Source: Zygnema cylindricum (lineage: Eukaryota; Streptophyta; Zygnematophyceae; Zygnematales; Zygnemataceae). From it: a stretch of 64,000 bases of DNA. A program made the position numbers and the translations under genes. This document shows, piece after piece, positions 56,442 to 64,000 of the stretch (position 1 is the first letter of the stretch; every line of letters starts with the position of its first letter). Location of the stretch: assembly GCA_037447655.1 (NCBI GenBank), contig JBBHKE010000102.1, forward strand, positions 250,128-314,127, read 5' to 3'. The notes below the pieces were generated by a model, which saw nothing but the letters and a program-made list of their open reading frames with translations, had not been told where the DNA came from and made no database searches.

Positions 56442-56522
56442 TTTATAATGGAGAAAAGGTGGAAAGGAGAGGGCTGACACGTGGCATCCATGGCATAGAA
56501 AAGTGGAAGCTTGAAACCCTAA
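56442..56522 (-). promoter_or_regulatory. Candidate promoter of the TOM1-like gene
   Basis: On the minus strand, in 5'-3' order: a telo-box (AAACCCTAA on plus, 56514-56522), a palindromic G-box CACGTG (56478-56483), then TATAAA (56447-56442), followed downstream by a long pyrimidine-rich stretch typical of a plant 5' leader. It lies ~0.9 kb upstream of the first recognised exon. Spacing and order fit a plant promoter; no direct evidence. Confidence 0.4.
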
Positions 56523-56726
56523 TTTGCATGGAAAGATGGATTCAAAGGAAGCCTTGGCAACAAATGGTGCAGTTTGCACTTTTGATAAGTACTGTACGGT
56601 CTGCCTAAGGAGCCTGAACGGATGTACGGATTAACTGTAGCGAAGGTACAAGTGTGACACAGTACTGTACAGTGCATGAGTGTATACTGACATGTGCCGA
56701 GGTACATATGGTGGATTTACTGTTCA

Positions 56727-56940
56727 GTACAGTACACCGCCAATCGCTATTAGAGTGTATAACGCCAATTCGGTGCCCTTTTTTTCAAAAAAGAAAACCT
56801 GAAATACAATTAATAACGCTATTTAAGTACGTGGACCATAATTTGCCACGTCTCAGGTACTAAATTAGAATCAATAACGCTAATTGTTTTTTGACGCTAT
56901 TTAATCCTTGACTCTAATAGCGATTGGCGGTGTACTGTAC
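56727..56940. mobile_element. MITE with perfect 30-bp inverted repeats
   Basis: 214-bp element whose termini 56727-56756 and 56911-56940 are exact reverse complements (starting GTACAGTACACCGCC). The AT-rich interior has no ORF. Ends resemble 59661-59880 (TACACCGNNAATCG) and the core of 668-870. The outer bases are partly palindromic GTAC, so the target duplication cannot be read with certainty. Confidence 0.8.
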
Positions 56941-56957
56941 CCTTCTGTAAAGTAGGA

Positions 56958-57380
56958 TCAAACGTGCAAATATTCCGTGCGGATATCGCACGTAAAACCG
57001 AAAGCTAAAAACTCCCGCTTGTAGCTGTGAAACGTATGTCGCACGAAATTTGTGCTAATGGATAACTTTCGCACGCTATGCTGATAAAGTGCGGCTATTT
57101 TACAAATAATTTGCACGTCTTTAACACATGTAACGACGCGGTTACCATTTACCGTACGGCTGTTAACGTTGTTGAGGTCGTGGTTTAGTAACTTAAGTAC
57201 TTTACACGCAAAACTATGGCGCTGGAACCCGTCTAATGCGCTTTCCATGCTAAACTCGCTTTTAAACTGGCTGACGCTCATGTGCATGAGATCATAGAAG
57301 ACTGCATCGGACCGTCCAGTGAATAATCGACGGACAGAAAAAGACGACTCCACCGAAATGCCGTCAATGAGGTTGGCCAC
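56958..57380 (-). CDS. Hypothetical 140-codon ORF
   Basis: Open frame in a region of higher GC than its surroundings, starting MANLIDGISVESSFSVRRLF. No domain recognised; not supported by splice sites, homology or promoter. Could be chance or a decayed gene fragment. Confidence 0.2.
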   Translation of the reverse strand: MANLIDGISVESSFSVRRLFTGRSDAVFYDLMHMSVSQFKSEFSMESALDGFQRHSFACKVLKLLNHDLNNVNSRTVNGNRVVTCVKDVQIICKIAALYQHSVRKLSISTNFVRHTFHSYKREFLAFGFTCDIRTEYLHV

Positions 57381-58440
57381 AGACCTTTGAAGAAAATCCT
57401 ATCGTAGCAGTCGACGTGGAAGAAATGCGGGAGCTGATATTGAGAATGTCGGTCGAGTCCGCACATAGAACTCCTAGAGTGAACACGTGGCGTAAAACGA
57501 AGCCAATACAGGACCGGATGCCGTTTTGAATTTACGGGATACCCTTTTCATAATGTTACGACATGTGGCCGGTTGGTAAGCTCATCCTTTTGCAAAAAAA
57601 CAAATTGGCTGACGTGGAAGATACCACTTCTTGCATGTTCCAAGAGACACGCTTTAAATTTCAAACTGTAGAGGCAGATAATGTCGTACCAAAATTTAGT
57701 ACGGTCATCCATCCTCAAGCAAAATGTACGGAACTTCATATGCGCGGTACAGTACAGTACAGCGAAGTGACCCGTACGGTACGATTGAATACTCCTTTCG
57801 CGGAGGATATTGATATTGTTTTGCTCGATGGTACCCGTCGTACTTTATTTTTTTTCTCGTGACAACGGTCACGCGGCTCGACATGTTTTGGAGGACCGTG
57901 ACGTCTGGTTGGAAGAAGAAGCGTGATCGTGTATAGTACGATACTATATCATATAGTACGATGAATAATATATTATCACTTCAATGCATAGTTGTTCACG
58001 GCGTTTAGTGCGAACGATTTAATCGCGACGAATTATACGTAACAAACGCATTGAACCTTTTGAAAAAAATCGTAAAAATCGTTAATGAATTTTCGTCCGT
58101 ACTATTCCGTACATGTAAACAAAAATAAATTTCACATATACCGCAGTTTGTACCATTTTGGTACATTTTCCGTATCTTTTCGTAATAGTCCGTACATTTT
58201 TGGTACATTTCCGTACATTTCCGTAAAATTTCTGTTCAATCATAGAAGTCCAATTCGTACGGATTTGGACTTTTTTTTCGAAAACTACGTAGTATTCGCT
58301 AGTTTCGTAAATTTCGTAAAATTCGTACGTCTCAAATTGTACGGATTTTTTTTTTCAAAAAGACGTTGCTTCATTTGCGCGCGCGTATTTTTATCTGTAC
58401 TCCACTCTGTCTTCAGAAGGAAACCGCGTTGGAGATGCCA

Positions 58441-58677
58441 TAAATTTCGCCGCTAGACGCTACAGAAGTTCGCTGAATTTTTTAGACGCGCCGTAAATTC
58501 CGCCGCTTGCCGCTAGGTCGATGAAATTTTTAAAGGGGCCGTAAATTCCGCCGCTCGCCGTTAGTTCGATGAACATTTTAGACGCGCCCGTAAATTCCGC
58601 CGCTCGCCGCTAGGTCGATGAAATTTTTTAAAGGGGCCGTAAATTCCGCCGCTCGCCGTTAGTTCGATGAACTTTTC
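58441..58677. repeat. GC-rich ~60-bp minisatellite with alternating variants
   Basis: About five units centred on GTAAATTCCGCCGCTCGCCG. Two unit types alternate: one ending CTAGGTCGATGAAATTTTTAAAGG, the other TTAGTTCGATGAACATTTTAGACG, so the effective period is ~120 bp. The first unit is degenerate. Confidence 0.85.
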
Positions 58678-58831
58678 AGTTTTTTAGGGTATTGAATATT
58701 TAAAATTTTTGAAATCTGAAAGTCAAAATAAGGTACGAATTTTTAAAAATTCCTAAATCGTTTGATGCGCACTTTACGTAGTAATCGTTAGTTTAATCCG
58801 TGCGTGTTATGCGCATGGGACTTCTATGGTT

Positions 58832-58977
58832 CAATTTACCGGACAGAAAGTACTACGAAGTGCAACGTATATTTTCGTCAGATTTCGTACATTTACCGTA
58901 CAAAACCGTACAGATATCGTAAACAACGTACAGTTTCCGTGAATTAGCCGTTCAGTTTACCGGACAGAAAGTACATC
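58832..58977. repeat. Direct repeat of a 22-bp block
   Basis: TTTACCGGACAGAAAGTAC with preceding TTCA occurs near 58831 and again near 58952, about 122 bases apart, within a CGTAC-rich intergenic region (57.6-59.2 kb). Confidence 0.6.
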
Positions 58978-59660
58978 GCGTTTTTTTCCGATTTATTCAA
59001 AAGTCACGAATTATACGTTTTAATCGGAAAAAAGGAAAAAATCGCGCGATTTGAACAACTATGCTTCAATGCTATGGACGACTTTTGTTTTAAATGGCGG
59101 TTGAGATTTCTGGTTGTTTAGCAATTGCTTTGGATGAGTTCATCCGTACGTTTAATCCGTACGCTTAATCACCGTTCATTAAGAATGAGAGGTCTGGTAA
59201 ATCCTCTTTTGCTCGTCCTTACTTTTTTTTATTATTAGTGTTTATCTTTGGCATAACAATGAATGCAAGTTTTTATCCTCTTTCTGTTCTAAAATTCTCT
59301 CCAACATATATGTTCACACATGTGGCGAGCTTAGGTGATTTAAGGCACTACTTTAATTGCATCTTTAGGTATAACGAGGTTTTGCTTGGGAATTTTTTGT
59401 TTTGGGTACCCTCTTTTACTACAGTTTTTGTGCTTGTTGTTCCTTTCGATGTCTTTTGGTTGGTTTGCCCTTGTTTGTGTGTTAGTTTCTTTTGCTTCCA
59501 CCTGCGCTCGATTTTTCACATCCATTTTTGCATTTCGTTTTTTGTTATATTGTACTTGATTGTTTACCGCCTTGCTTTCTTGATTAAGTCGTAAGATATT
59601 GACAACACTATTTTTCACATGAAAATTTTGCGAGCCACGCCATAAGTATAGACTGCAATG

Positions 59661-59880
59661 TACACCGTTAATCGTTATTAGTGTTAAGGTTTTCTCGCCA
59701 CTGGAAAAACATCTTTTCCCCATGCACACTTGTCGGCTTGCTAATCCGATGGTTGCTATTGAAAAGCCAAGATTCTCACATTTGTATTGGCTGTCTCAAA
59801 TTGACAATCCGACAGGTGTGCACGGAGAAAAGATGTTTTAAGTGGCGAAAAAACTTTAACACATAATGATTAGCGGTGTA
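59661..59880. mobile_element. Foldback MITE with ~75-bp inverted repeats
   Basis: 220-bp element whose arms (59661-59737 and 59806-59880) are imperfect reverse complements, starting TACACCGTTAATCGTTATTA on the left and sharing AAAACATCTTTTC and TGCACAC blocks. Same family of ends as 56727-56940. ORFs overlapping it on either strand are not supported. Confidence 0.8.
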
Positions 59881-60395
59881 GTTTGGTTCATGCTATAAAT
59901 TTTCCAATTAAATAGTGTGGACCACATTATTTCTCCTCTTTTATTTACGTTGTTAGGGTTTTTAGGGCAAGAAAGTAGTATGGTGGAACATTGGGACGAT
60001 TACCGAAACACTTGTGCCCATTGTGACAAAAATAACGTTACTTTTTTTGTTCTACGGACAATAAAATATCACACAAGGGGTGAACCGATGTCGATAATTT
60101 AGATATAATAAACTAAGAGATGTATCTCGCAATAGGCTTCTCTTCCAATACAGAGAAAGAAAAACTCCACAAATACAGGATTTAATAGTGCTAATACAAA
60201 AATTATTATCGGGGACAAAGACTTTATCAATATCAATATCTAGAGTAATTATTGCCTCGTCGTTTTTTTGCGTTTTCTCCACACGATATATAGTGTGGGG
60301 AAATTCATTAAATAATAATAATAATAAATATAATATAAAAATACATTACTGCTCCATATCCCACTTCAGCCTTTAGAAAATGAGTACGGAAACAA

Positions 60396-60661
60396 ATGAA
60401 AACTCTACATATGGTGACATCATACTATATCCATATTATACAACACAATACAGTACAATACATACGGAATATACGAGTGAGTACAAATAGAAAAATTATA
60501 TGTGGTGACCACGTACTATATGTACATAATACAATAAAGTACACAGAATATATAAGAGAGAAAACGATTGGAAACGTTATATATGGTGACCCCCATACTA
60601 TACCCATATTATACATTACAGAATACATATAGTATCGGGTCACCACATATAGCGCTTCCAA
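60396..60661. mobile_element. Hairpin MITE plus tandem partial copies
   Basis: 60568-60661 is a ~94-bp element with ~24-bp inverted ends (TTGGAAACGTTATATATGG... / ...CCACATATAGCGCTTCCAA), related to 48171-48273. Two partial head-to-tail copies (AAACTCTACATATGGTGACATCATACTATA near 60398 and AAATTATATGTGGTGACCACGTACTATA near 60492) precede it. Confidence 0.65.
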
Positions 60662-61277
60662 TTATTTTCGTATATTTGAACTATATATAGTATTTAAGGC
60701 CTAAATATAAAATTGTCTTTCAACTTTGAGCCCCAATATACCTTGAATTAAAAATAATTTGAAAACCTAAAACATAAAAAAGGTTGAAAATTTATAAATA
60801 TTAGTTGTTTCCGTATCTTTCAATCCACACTAAAAAGGACAACGGTACGAGTTCACGGGTAAACTTTAAATTGTACCATTTTTCAATAAATACAAGTCTC
60901 TCGACAAAAGATTTAAGACTTTTTTAAACCAATCTCCCACCTAAAAGAGCCTCGAAAACTTCATTAACTAAATTGAACACATTACTAAAAAACCGAAAAG
61001 GAAAGAAAAATACCAATTTCTTACACTATTTTTCGCTAATTTTCAATATTTTTTGGTCCGTAAACTTATTTACGATTCGATTTAGTATTCCAGAAAAACC
61101 CGAAACAATTTTCACTCCAAATTACAGAGAGAAAACAAATAGAAAAACAAAAAAAAACAAAAAAAAATCTACGACTCCAAGAAAACGATAAAAAAGAATC
61201 TAAACCACCAACGAGCCTCGACATACAAACTAAATACTACACATATTTTCCTTTCTAAAACCGATGTATACATTTTC

Positions 61278-61320
61278 CTTCTTTTCTTTTCTTTTCTTTT
61301 CTTTTCTTTTCTTTTTCTTT
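61278..61320. repeat. (CTTTT)n microsatellite
   Basis: About eight CTTTT repeats, just downstream of the PPR-SMR stop codon in the sense direction. Confidence 0.9.
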
Positions 61321-61349
61321 ACTTTCTCTAAAAATAAAAAATAAACCGA

Positions 61350-61670
61350 CTAAACTTCGGAAAGGGCGACAACTTGTACCTCTTTCGTTCCCTCAACTTT
61401 CGACTCTCGACTTTCCCTCGACTCCAAATCTTCGGCTTTATCGACCAAGGAAACAAAGGGGGAAACCGGGGAGGAAACCGAGGAGGAAATTGACGGTTTA
61501 TCCACTCTATTTTGGGTGTGGATCCATTTCCGTAAACTTTCTTTATCGACGGTCAAAGCTTGCATAGTTAAAGTTCTCAAACTTTTCGGTTTCAAACCGA
61601 GAGCTTGGAGAGTTCTTTCGGCACACGCGAAAAGTTTCGGAAATCGTCCTTTTCTCCCTCCGTTGACCGT
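61350..61670 (-). CDS. Putative PPR-SMR gene, last exon (end of SMR domain)
   Basis: 321-bp terminal exon: acceptor TCTAAAG|AC (61671/61670), phase 0, stop TAG at 61352-61350. Begins TVNGGRKGRFPKLFACAERT and continues LQALGLKP ... TMQALTVDKESLRKWI, which fits the second half of a Small MutS-related (SMR) domain as found at the C-terminus of plastid/mitochondrial PPR-SMR proteins (GUN1, SOT1 and relatives; organellar RNA processing). A ~50-residue low-complexity tail rich in Ser, Glu and Val follows. The family call rests on pattern, not alignment. Confidence 0.6.
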   Translation of the reverse strand, partial: TVNGGRKGRFPKLFACAERTLQALGLKPKSLRTLTMQALTVDKESLRKWIHTQNRVDKPSISSSVSSPVSPFVSLVDKAEDLESRESRESKVEGTKEVQVVALSEV

Positions 61671-62020
61671 CTTTAGAGGAAAAGACAAAAACGACGAAAC
61701 GACAAAAAAAGAAAATCAAGAAAGGAATAAACAACAAAACAATGAAACAATAAGAAATTCGAAAATCGACTCTTTTTTTCCTCCGGTGACCGTCTTTAGC
61801 GGAAAAAGACAAAATCGACAAAAAAAAACAAAATTGACAAAAGATTAAAACAAAAAAGTCAACAAAAAAAGAGGAAAAAATAAAAAACAGAAAACAAAGA
61901 ATCGTCCTCTTCTTCCTCTGTTGACCTACATTTAGTCGAAAAAACAAAACCCACAAAACGACAAAACAGGAAAAACGACAAAAGAGTAAAATCAACAAAG
62001 GAGGGGAATCAACTAAACTA
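61641..62020. repeat. Three ~120-140-bp tandem copies over last acceptor
   Basis: Copies start at about 61641, 61760 and 61899, each with an AATCG[TA]CCTCTTC-like block, GTTGACCGTCTTTAG and an A-rich tail of CGACAAAAC words. The first copy contains the real 3' splice site and exon start; the other two lie in the intron. Confidence 0.8.
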
Positions 62021-62263
62021 CAAGACAACAAAATTTTAACAAAAACAAAAAACCAAAAAAATCAATATAGCGACAAAAGAGGGAAATAACAAAACAACAA
62101 AACAATAAAATGAACACAAACAAAAAGAAAAAAAACAACAAAACAACCAAAAAAAAAAAAACAGCTATTGAATTTAGCATAGCACATGAATTAAACATAA
62201 CCTAACATAAAGGAACCTAGAAATACCTAAAAAAACTAAAAAAACAAAACAAATAAAGCTTAC

Positions 62264-62393
62264 CCTCCCTTTGTCACTCCCTGTCACAAGAACAATGTCC
62301 GCCACAGGATCTCTCCCTCTACCCCTCAGAGCCTCCGTCCACGCCACCACACAGGCTATCATGGCCGGCCGAGTCATGTTACGGACGTCACAC
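62264..62393 (-). CDS. Putative PPR-SMR gene, exon with SMR first half
   Basis: 130-bp exon, acceptor GTGACAG|GT (62394/62393), donor AGG|GTAAGC (62264/62263). Encodes CDVRNMTRPAMIACVVAWTE followed by ALRGRGRDPVADIVLVTGSDK. This corresponds to the SMR pattern of an N-terminal D-[LV]-[HR]-x-[LM] motif, a helix with a Trp, and a hydrophobic strand ending in TG. Phase and frame match both neighbouring exons. The usual TGxG reads TGSDKG. Confidence 0.6.
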
Positions 62394-62445
62394 CTGTCAC
62401 AGTATTAACACATTTTTTCGTTTATTAAGACATTCTTTTGTTATG

Positions 62446-62620
62446 ATCCCGCTCTCCCTCTCTCTCCCTCACCCTCTGCTTCTCCCTCTGTCTCTGCCTC
62501 TCCCTCGGTCTTGGTCTGTCTCTGACTCTCCCTCTCCCTGACTCTCTCTCTACTTCTCCCTCTCCCCCTCTCCCTCTCTCTCCCTCTGCCTCTCCCTAAC
62601 CCTCTCTCTCTCCCTCTTTT
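62446..62620. repeat. CT-rich repeat in PPR-SMR intron
   Basis: CTCCCTCTCTCTGCCTCTCC-type pyrimidine tract on the plus strand. Confidence 0.85.
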
Positions 62621-62863
62621 TCTCCTAAATACACACCACTAAGGAAAATAATGTTGTCGCCATTTCAAAAAACTAAAAAAAAAAAAAACGATTTAAAAAA
62701 AACAAATGGATTTCAAAAATTATTTGATTCCAAAAACAAAATTATTTCAACAAAAAATTGATTTCAAAAAATTTGACTGAGTTTTACTTCTTAGCAGCAG
62801 TTGAGACAGCTTCTCTTTTTTTTTTTTTTCCTTGTTCAAAATACTATAAAAAGAATATCCATT

Positions 62864-62864
<1 letters not shown>

Positions 62865-62923
<59 letters not shown>
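62865..62923. repeat. Homopolymer A59
   Basis: Uninterrupted run of A inside the intron between exons 62264-62393 and 63025-63106; the 62747-63091 ORF's Phe run is its complement. Length is likely polymorphic or an assembly estimate. Confidence 0.9.
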
Positions 62924-62924
<1 letters not shown>

Positions 62925-63024
62925 ATAAAACACAAAACAAAAACAAAAAAAAAGAAAAATAAAGAAACAAAAACAACTCCACCAAAAATTAATAAAGAAA
63001 ATACAAAAAAAAATTCCAGTTTAC

Positions 63025-63106
63025 CTTTCCATTCCCACTTCCGAGAAGTTTTTGAAAATTCCTGTCTCCACTCCCTCCCTGTAGAGCTCACAGGCCGCCC
63101 TTATTC
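63025..63106 (-). CDS. Putative PPR-SMR gene, 82-bp exon
   Basis: Acceptor TTTTCAG|GA (63107/63106), donor AAAG|GTAAAC (63025/63024). Phase 1 in and phase 2 out, exactly compatible with both neighbours. Encodes IRAACELYREGVETGIFKNF then SEVGMER, which fits the last PPR helix pair and the link into the SMR domain. Confidence 0.6.
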
Positions 63107-63279
63107 CTGAAAACCCAATTTATTTTTCCCCATTTTTTTGAGTATTTTAAGTTTTTTACACCACTATTTTGCGTTTTTATTGAGCTTTTCGAGGTTTTCT
63201 TTCAATAATTGAATGATATAATAGTTTAAACAAGACGGGTAGCGTTTCAACCAGAAAAAAAAAACATTTAGAATCAACT

Positions 63280-63600
63280 GGAAAACGTTTAAAACAAAAT
63301 AGAGAACGTTTAAACTACAAGAACAGTTTAAAACCAAATCAAAAACATTAAAGTAAACTGGAAAACATTTCAACAAAATAAATACCGTTTAAACCAGATA
63401 AATATACAGCTTACATTAGAGATATACACCGTTTAAACGAGGAATATACCGTTTAAACCAGAGATAATAGCGATTAAACTAATGACTTACACCGTTTAAA
63501 CCAGGTGGGTAACATTAAAACATCATGAGTCAAACCACTTACAAAACAGCTCCAAACGGTCTCCAAACGGTATCCAAACGGGGTCCAAATGGGTCCAAAA
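63280..63600. repeat. Degenerate GTTTAAAC and TCCAAACGG repeats in intron
   Basis: Between exons 63025-63106 and 63682-63802: 63280-63510 repeats ~30-38-bp modules around CCGTTTAAACCAG, and 63548-63592 repeats the ~11-mer TCCAAACGGNN four or more times. Confidence 0.75.
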
Positions 63601-63681
63601 AGGGCAAATTTAGGTTCATTTTAAAGATCTTTCTCCGTACTATCCAACCAGATCTTGCCATGTGTCAGGGGAGATTCTCAC

Positions 63682-63802
63682 CGGGAGTTATGACCAGTTT
63701 TGTCCCATCTGCGAGGGCTTTAGCGACGGATCCGTCGGCCCCCTCGGCCCCAAAACAGGCGTTGAAGGCGATGCTGTAGGAGGCGAGACCCGCGGGCTCC
63801 TC
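63682..63802 (-). CDS. Putative PPR-SMR gene, exon with PPR-like repeat
   Basis: 121-bp exon, acceptor CCCCCAG|GA (63803/63802), donor CCCG|GTGAGA (63682/63681), phase 0 in, phase 1 out. Encodes EEPAGLASYSIAFNACFGAE then GADGSVAKALADGTKLVITP. The SYSIAFNAC pattern resembles the first helix of a PPR motif. The gene continues beyond the right edge of the window. Confidence 0.6.
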
Positions 63803-63919
63803 CTGGGGGAGGGGGGAGGAGAGAGAGGGAGAGAGTTTTTTTTAAGTTTTGTGTCTTTCAGGGTTTTTTTAAGGGTTTTGAGGGTTTTTTACGGATTTTT
63901 GGGGATTTATGAGGTTTTC

Positions 63920-63972
63920 AGGATTTGAAGGCGATGCTATAGGAGGCAAGACCGGCGGGCTGCTCCTGGGGG
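63920..63972 (-). pseudogene. Duplicated partial copy of the adjacent exon
   Basis: Repeats the acceptor (CCCCCCCCAG|GA) and the first ~45 bases of the exon at 63682-63802 (EQPAGLASYSIAF) with few changes. It then runs into unrelated sequence with an in-frame TGA and no donor. Both copies are preceded, in the sense direction, by CT-rich tracts. A tandem partial exon duplication of ~150 bases. Confidence 0.75.
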
Positions 63973-64000
63973 GGGGAGGGAGAGAGAGCGAGCGAGCGAG

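Noticed and set aside
57563-58456. Plus-strand ORFs in the CGTAC-rich region
   Set aside because: Repeated CGTAC/CGTAA words explain the composition; no family resemblance.
59238-59729. Hydrophobic plus-strand ORF (118 codons) and opposite Lys/Asn-rich ORF
   Set aside because: Both overlap each other and, in part, a MITE; no domain and no splice or promoter support.
62865-62923. Poly-A tail of a retroposed gene or SINE
   Set aside because: No upstream gene-like or SINE-like body and no target duplication recognised; treated as a homopolymer in an intron.

Overview
This is a eukaryotic nuclear window, almost certainly from the green lineage (land plant or streptophyte alga). Exons with GT-AG introns encode a TOM1/THH1-type membrane protein and the C-terminus of what looks like a PPR-SMR protein. 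Both families are typical of plants and their algal relatives. Plant telo-box/telomere-type motifs (AAACCCTAA) recur, and the retrotransposons are Ty1/copia. I cannot name the species. No rRNA, tRNA, CRISPR or bacterial-style operon is visible.

Layout. (1) 0.3-2.04 kb: three exons of an unrecognised minus-strand gene running off the left edge, with a MITE in its second visible intron. (2) 2.04-5.12 kb: non-coding DNA rich in GTAC words, ending in a degenerate ~190-bp tandem repeat (4188-5120). (3) 5.12-12.9 kb: a retrotransposon nest. A decayed, truncated copia (5121-5784 plus 9714-11917, + strand) is split by a complete non-autonomous copia-like element (5785-9708, minus strand, 5-bp TSD GGATG) that carries gag but no protease, integrase or RT. 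It is then cut off by the 5' LTR plus gag start of a third element (11918-12899). (4) 12.9-48.07 kb: a very large satellite array of alternating ~101-bp A and B monomers (202-bp dimer, roughly 140 dimers). It is interrupted by a solo LTR (16639-17600, TSD ACAAC) and a nearly full-length copia (17645-23949, TSD ATACT, 1002-bp LTRs). It also holds two small foreign inserts and several kilobase-scale internal duplications. (5) 48.1-57 kb: a minus-strand TOM1/THH1-like gene with four recognisable exons (55551 down to 49753), purine/pyrimidine microsatellites in its introns and a plausible promoter near 56.45-56.52 kb. Its 3' exons are not found between 49.75 kb and the array. (6) 57-61.3 kb: intergenic DNA with four MITE-like inverted-repeat elements or clusters and a GC-rich minisatellite. 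(7) 61.35-64 kb: four 3'-terminal exons of the putative PPR-SMR gene on the minus strand. An exon start is duplicated at the right edge and the last splice acceptor region is repeated three times.

The most notable observations are as follows. The dimeric satellite has a telo-box in one monomer type. The copia elements carry a 13-nt primer-binding site complementary to the anticodon arm of initiator tRNA-Met (half-tRNA priming, as in Drosophila copia and yeast Ty5) and start gag inside the LTR, so the PBS is translated. Short GCGAAGC mini-hairpins occur in the LTRs of two element groups and again as a minisatellite inside one pol gene. A gag-only element has a novel acidic/basic second ORF. 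All calls are by eye; no database search was possible.
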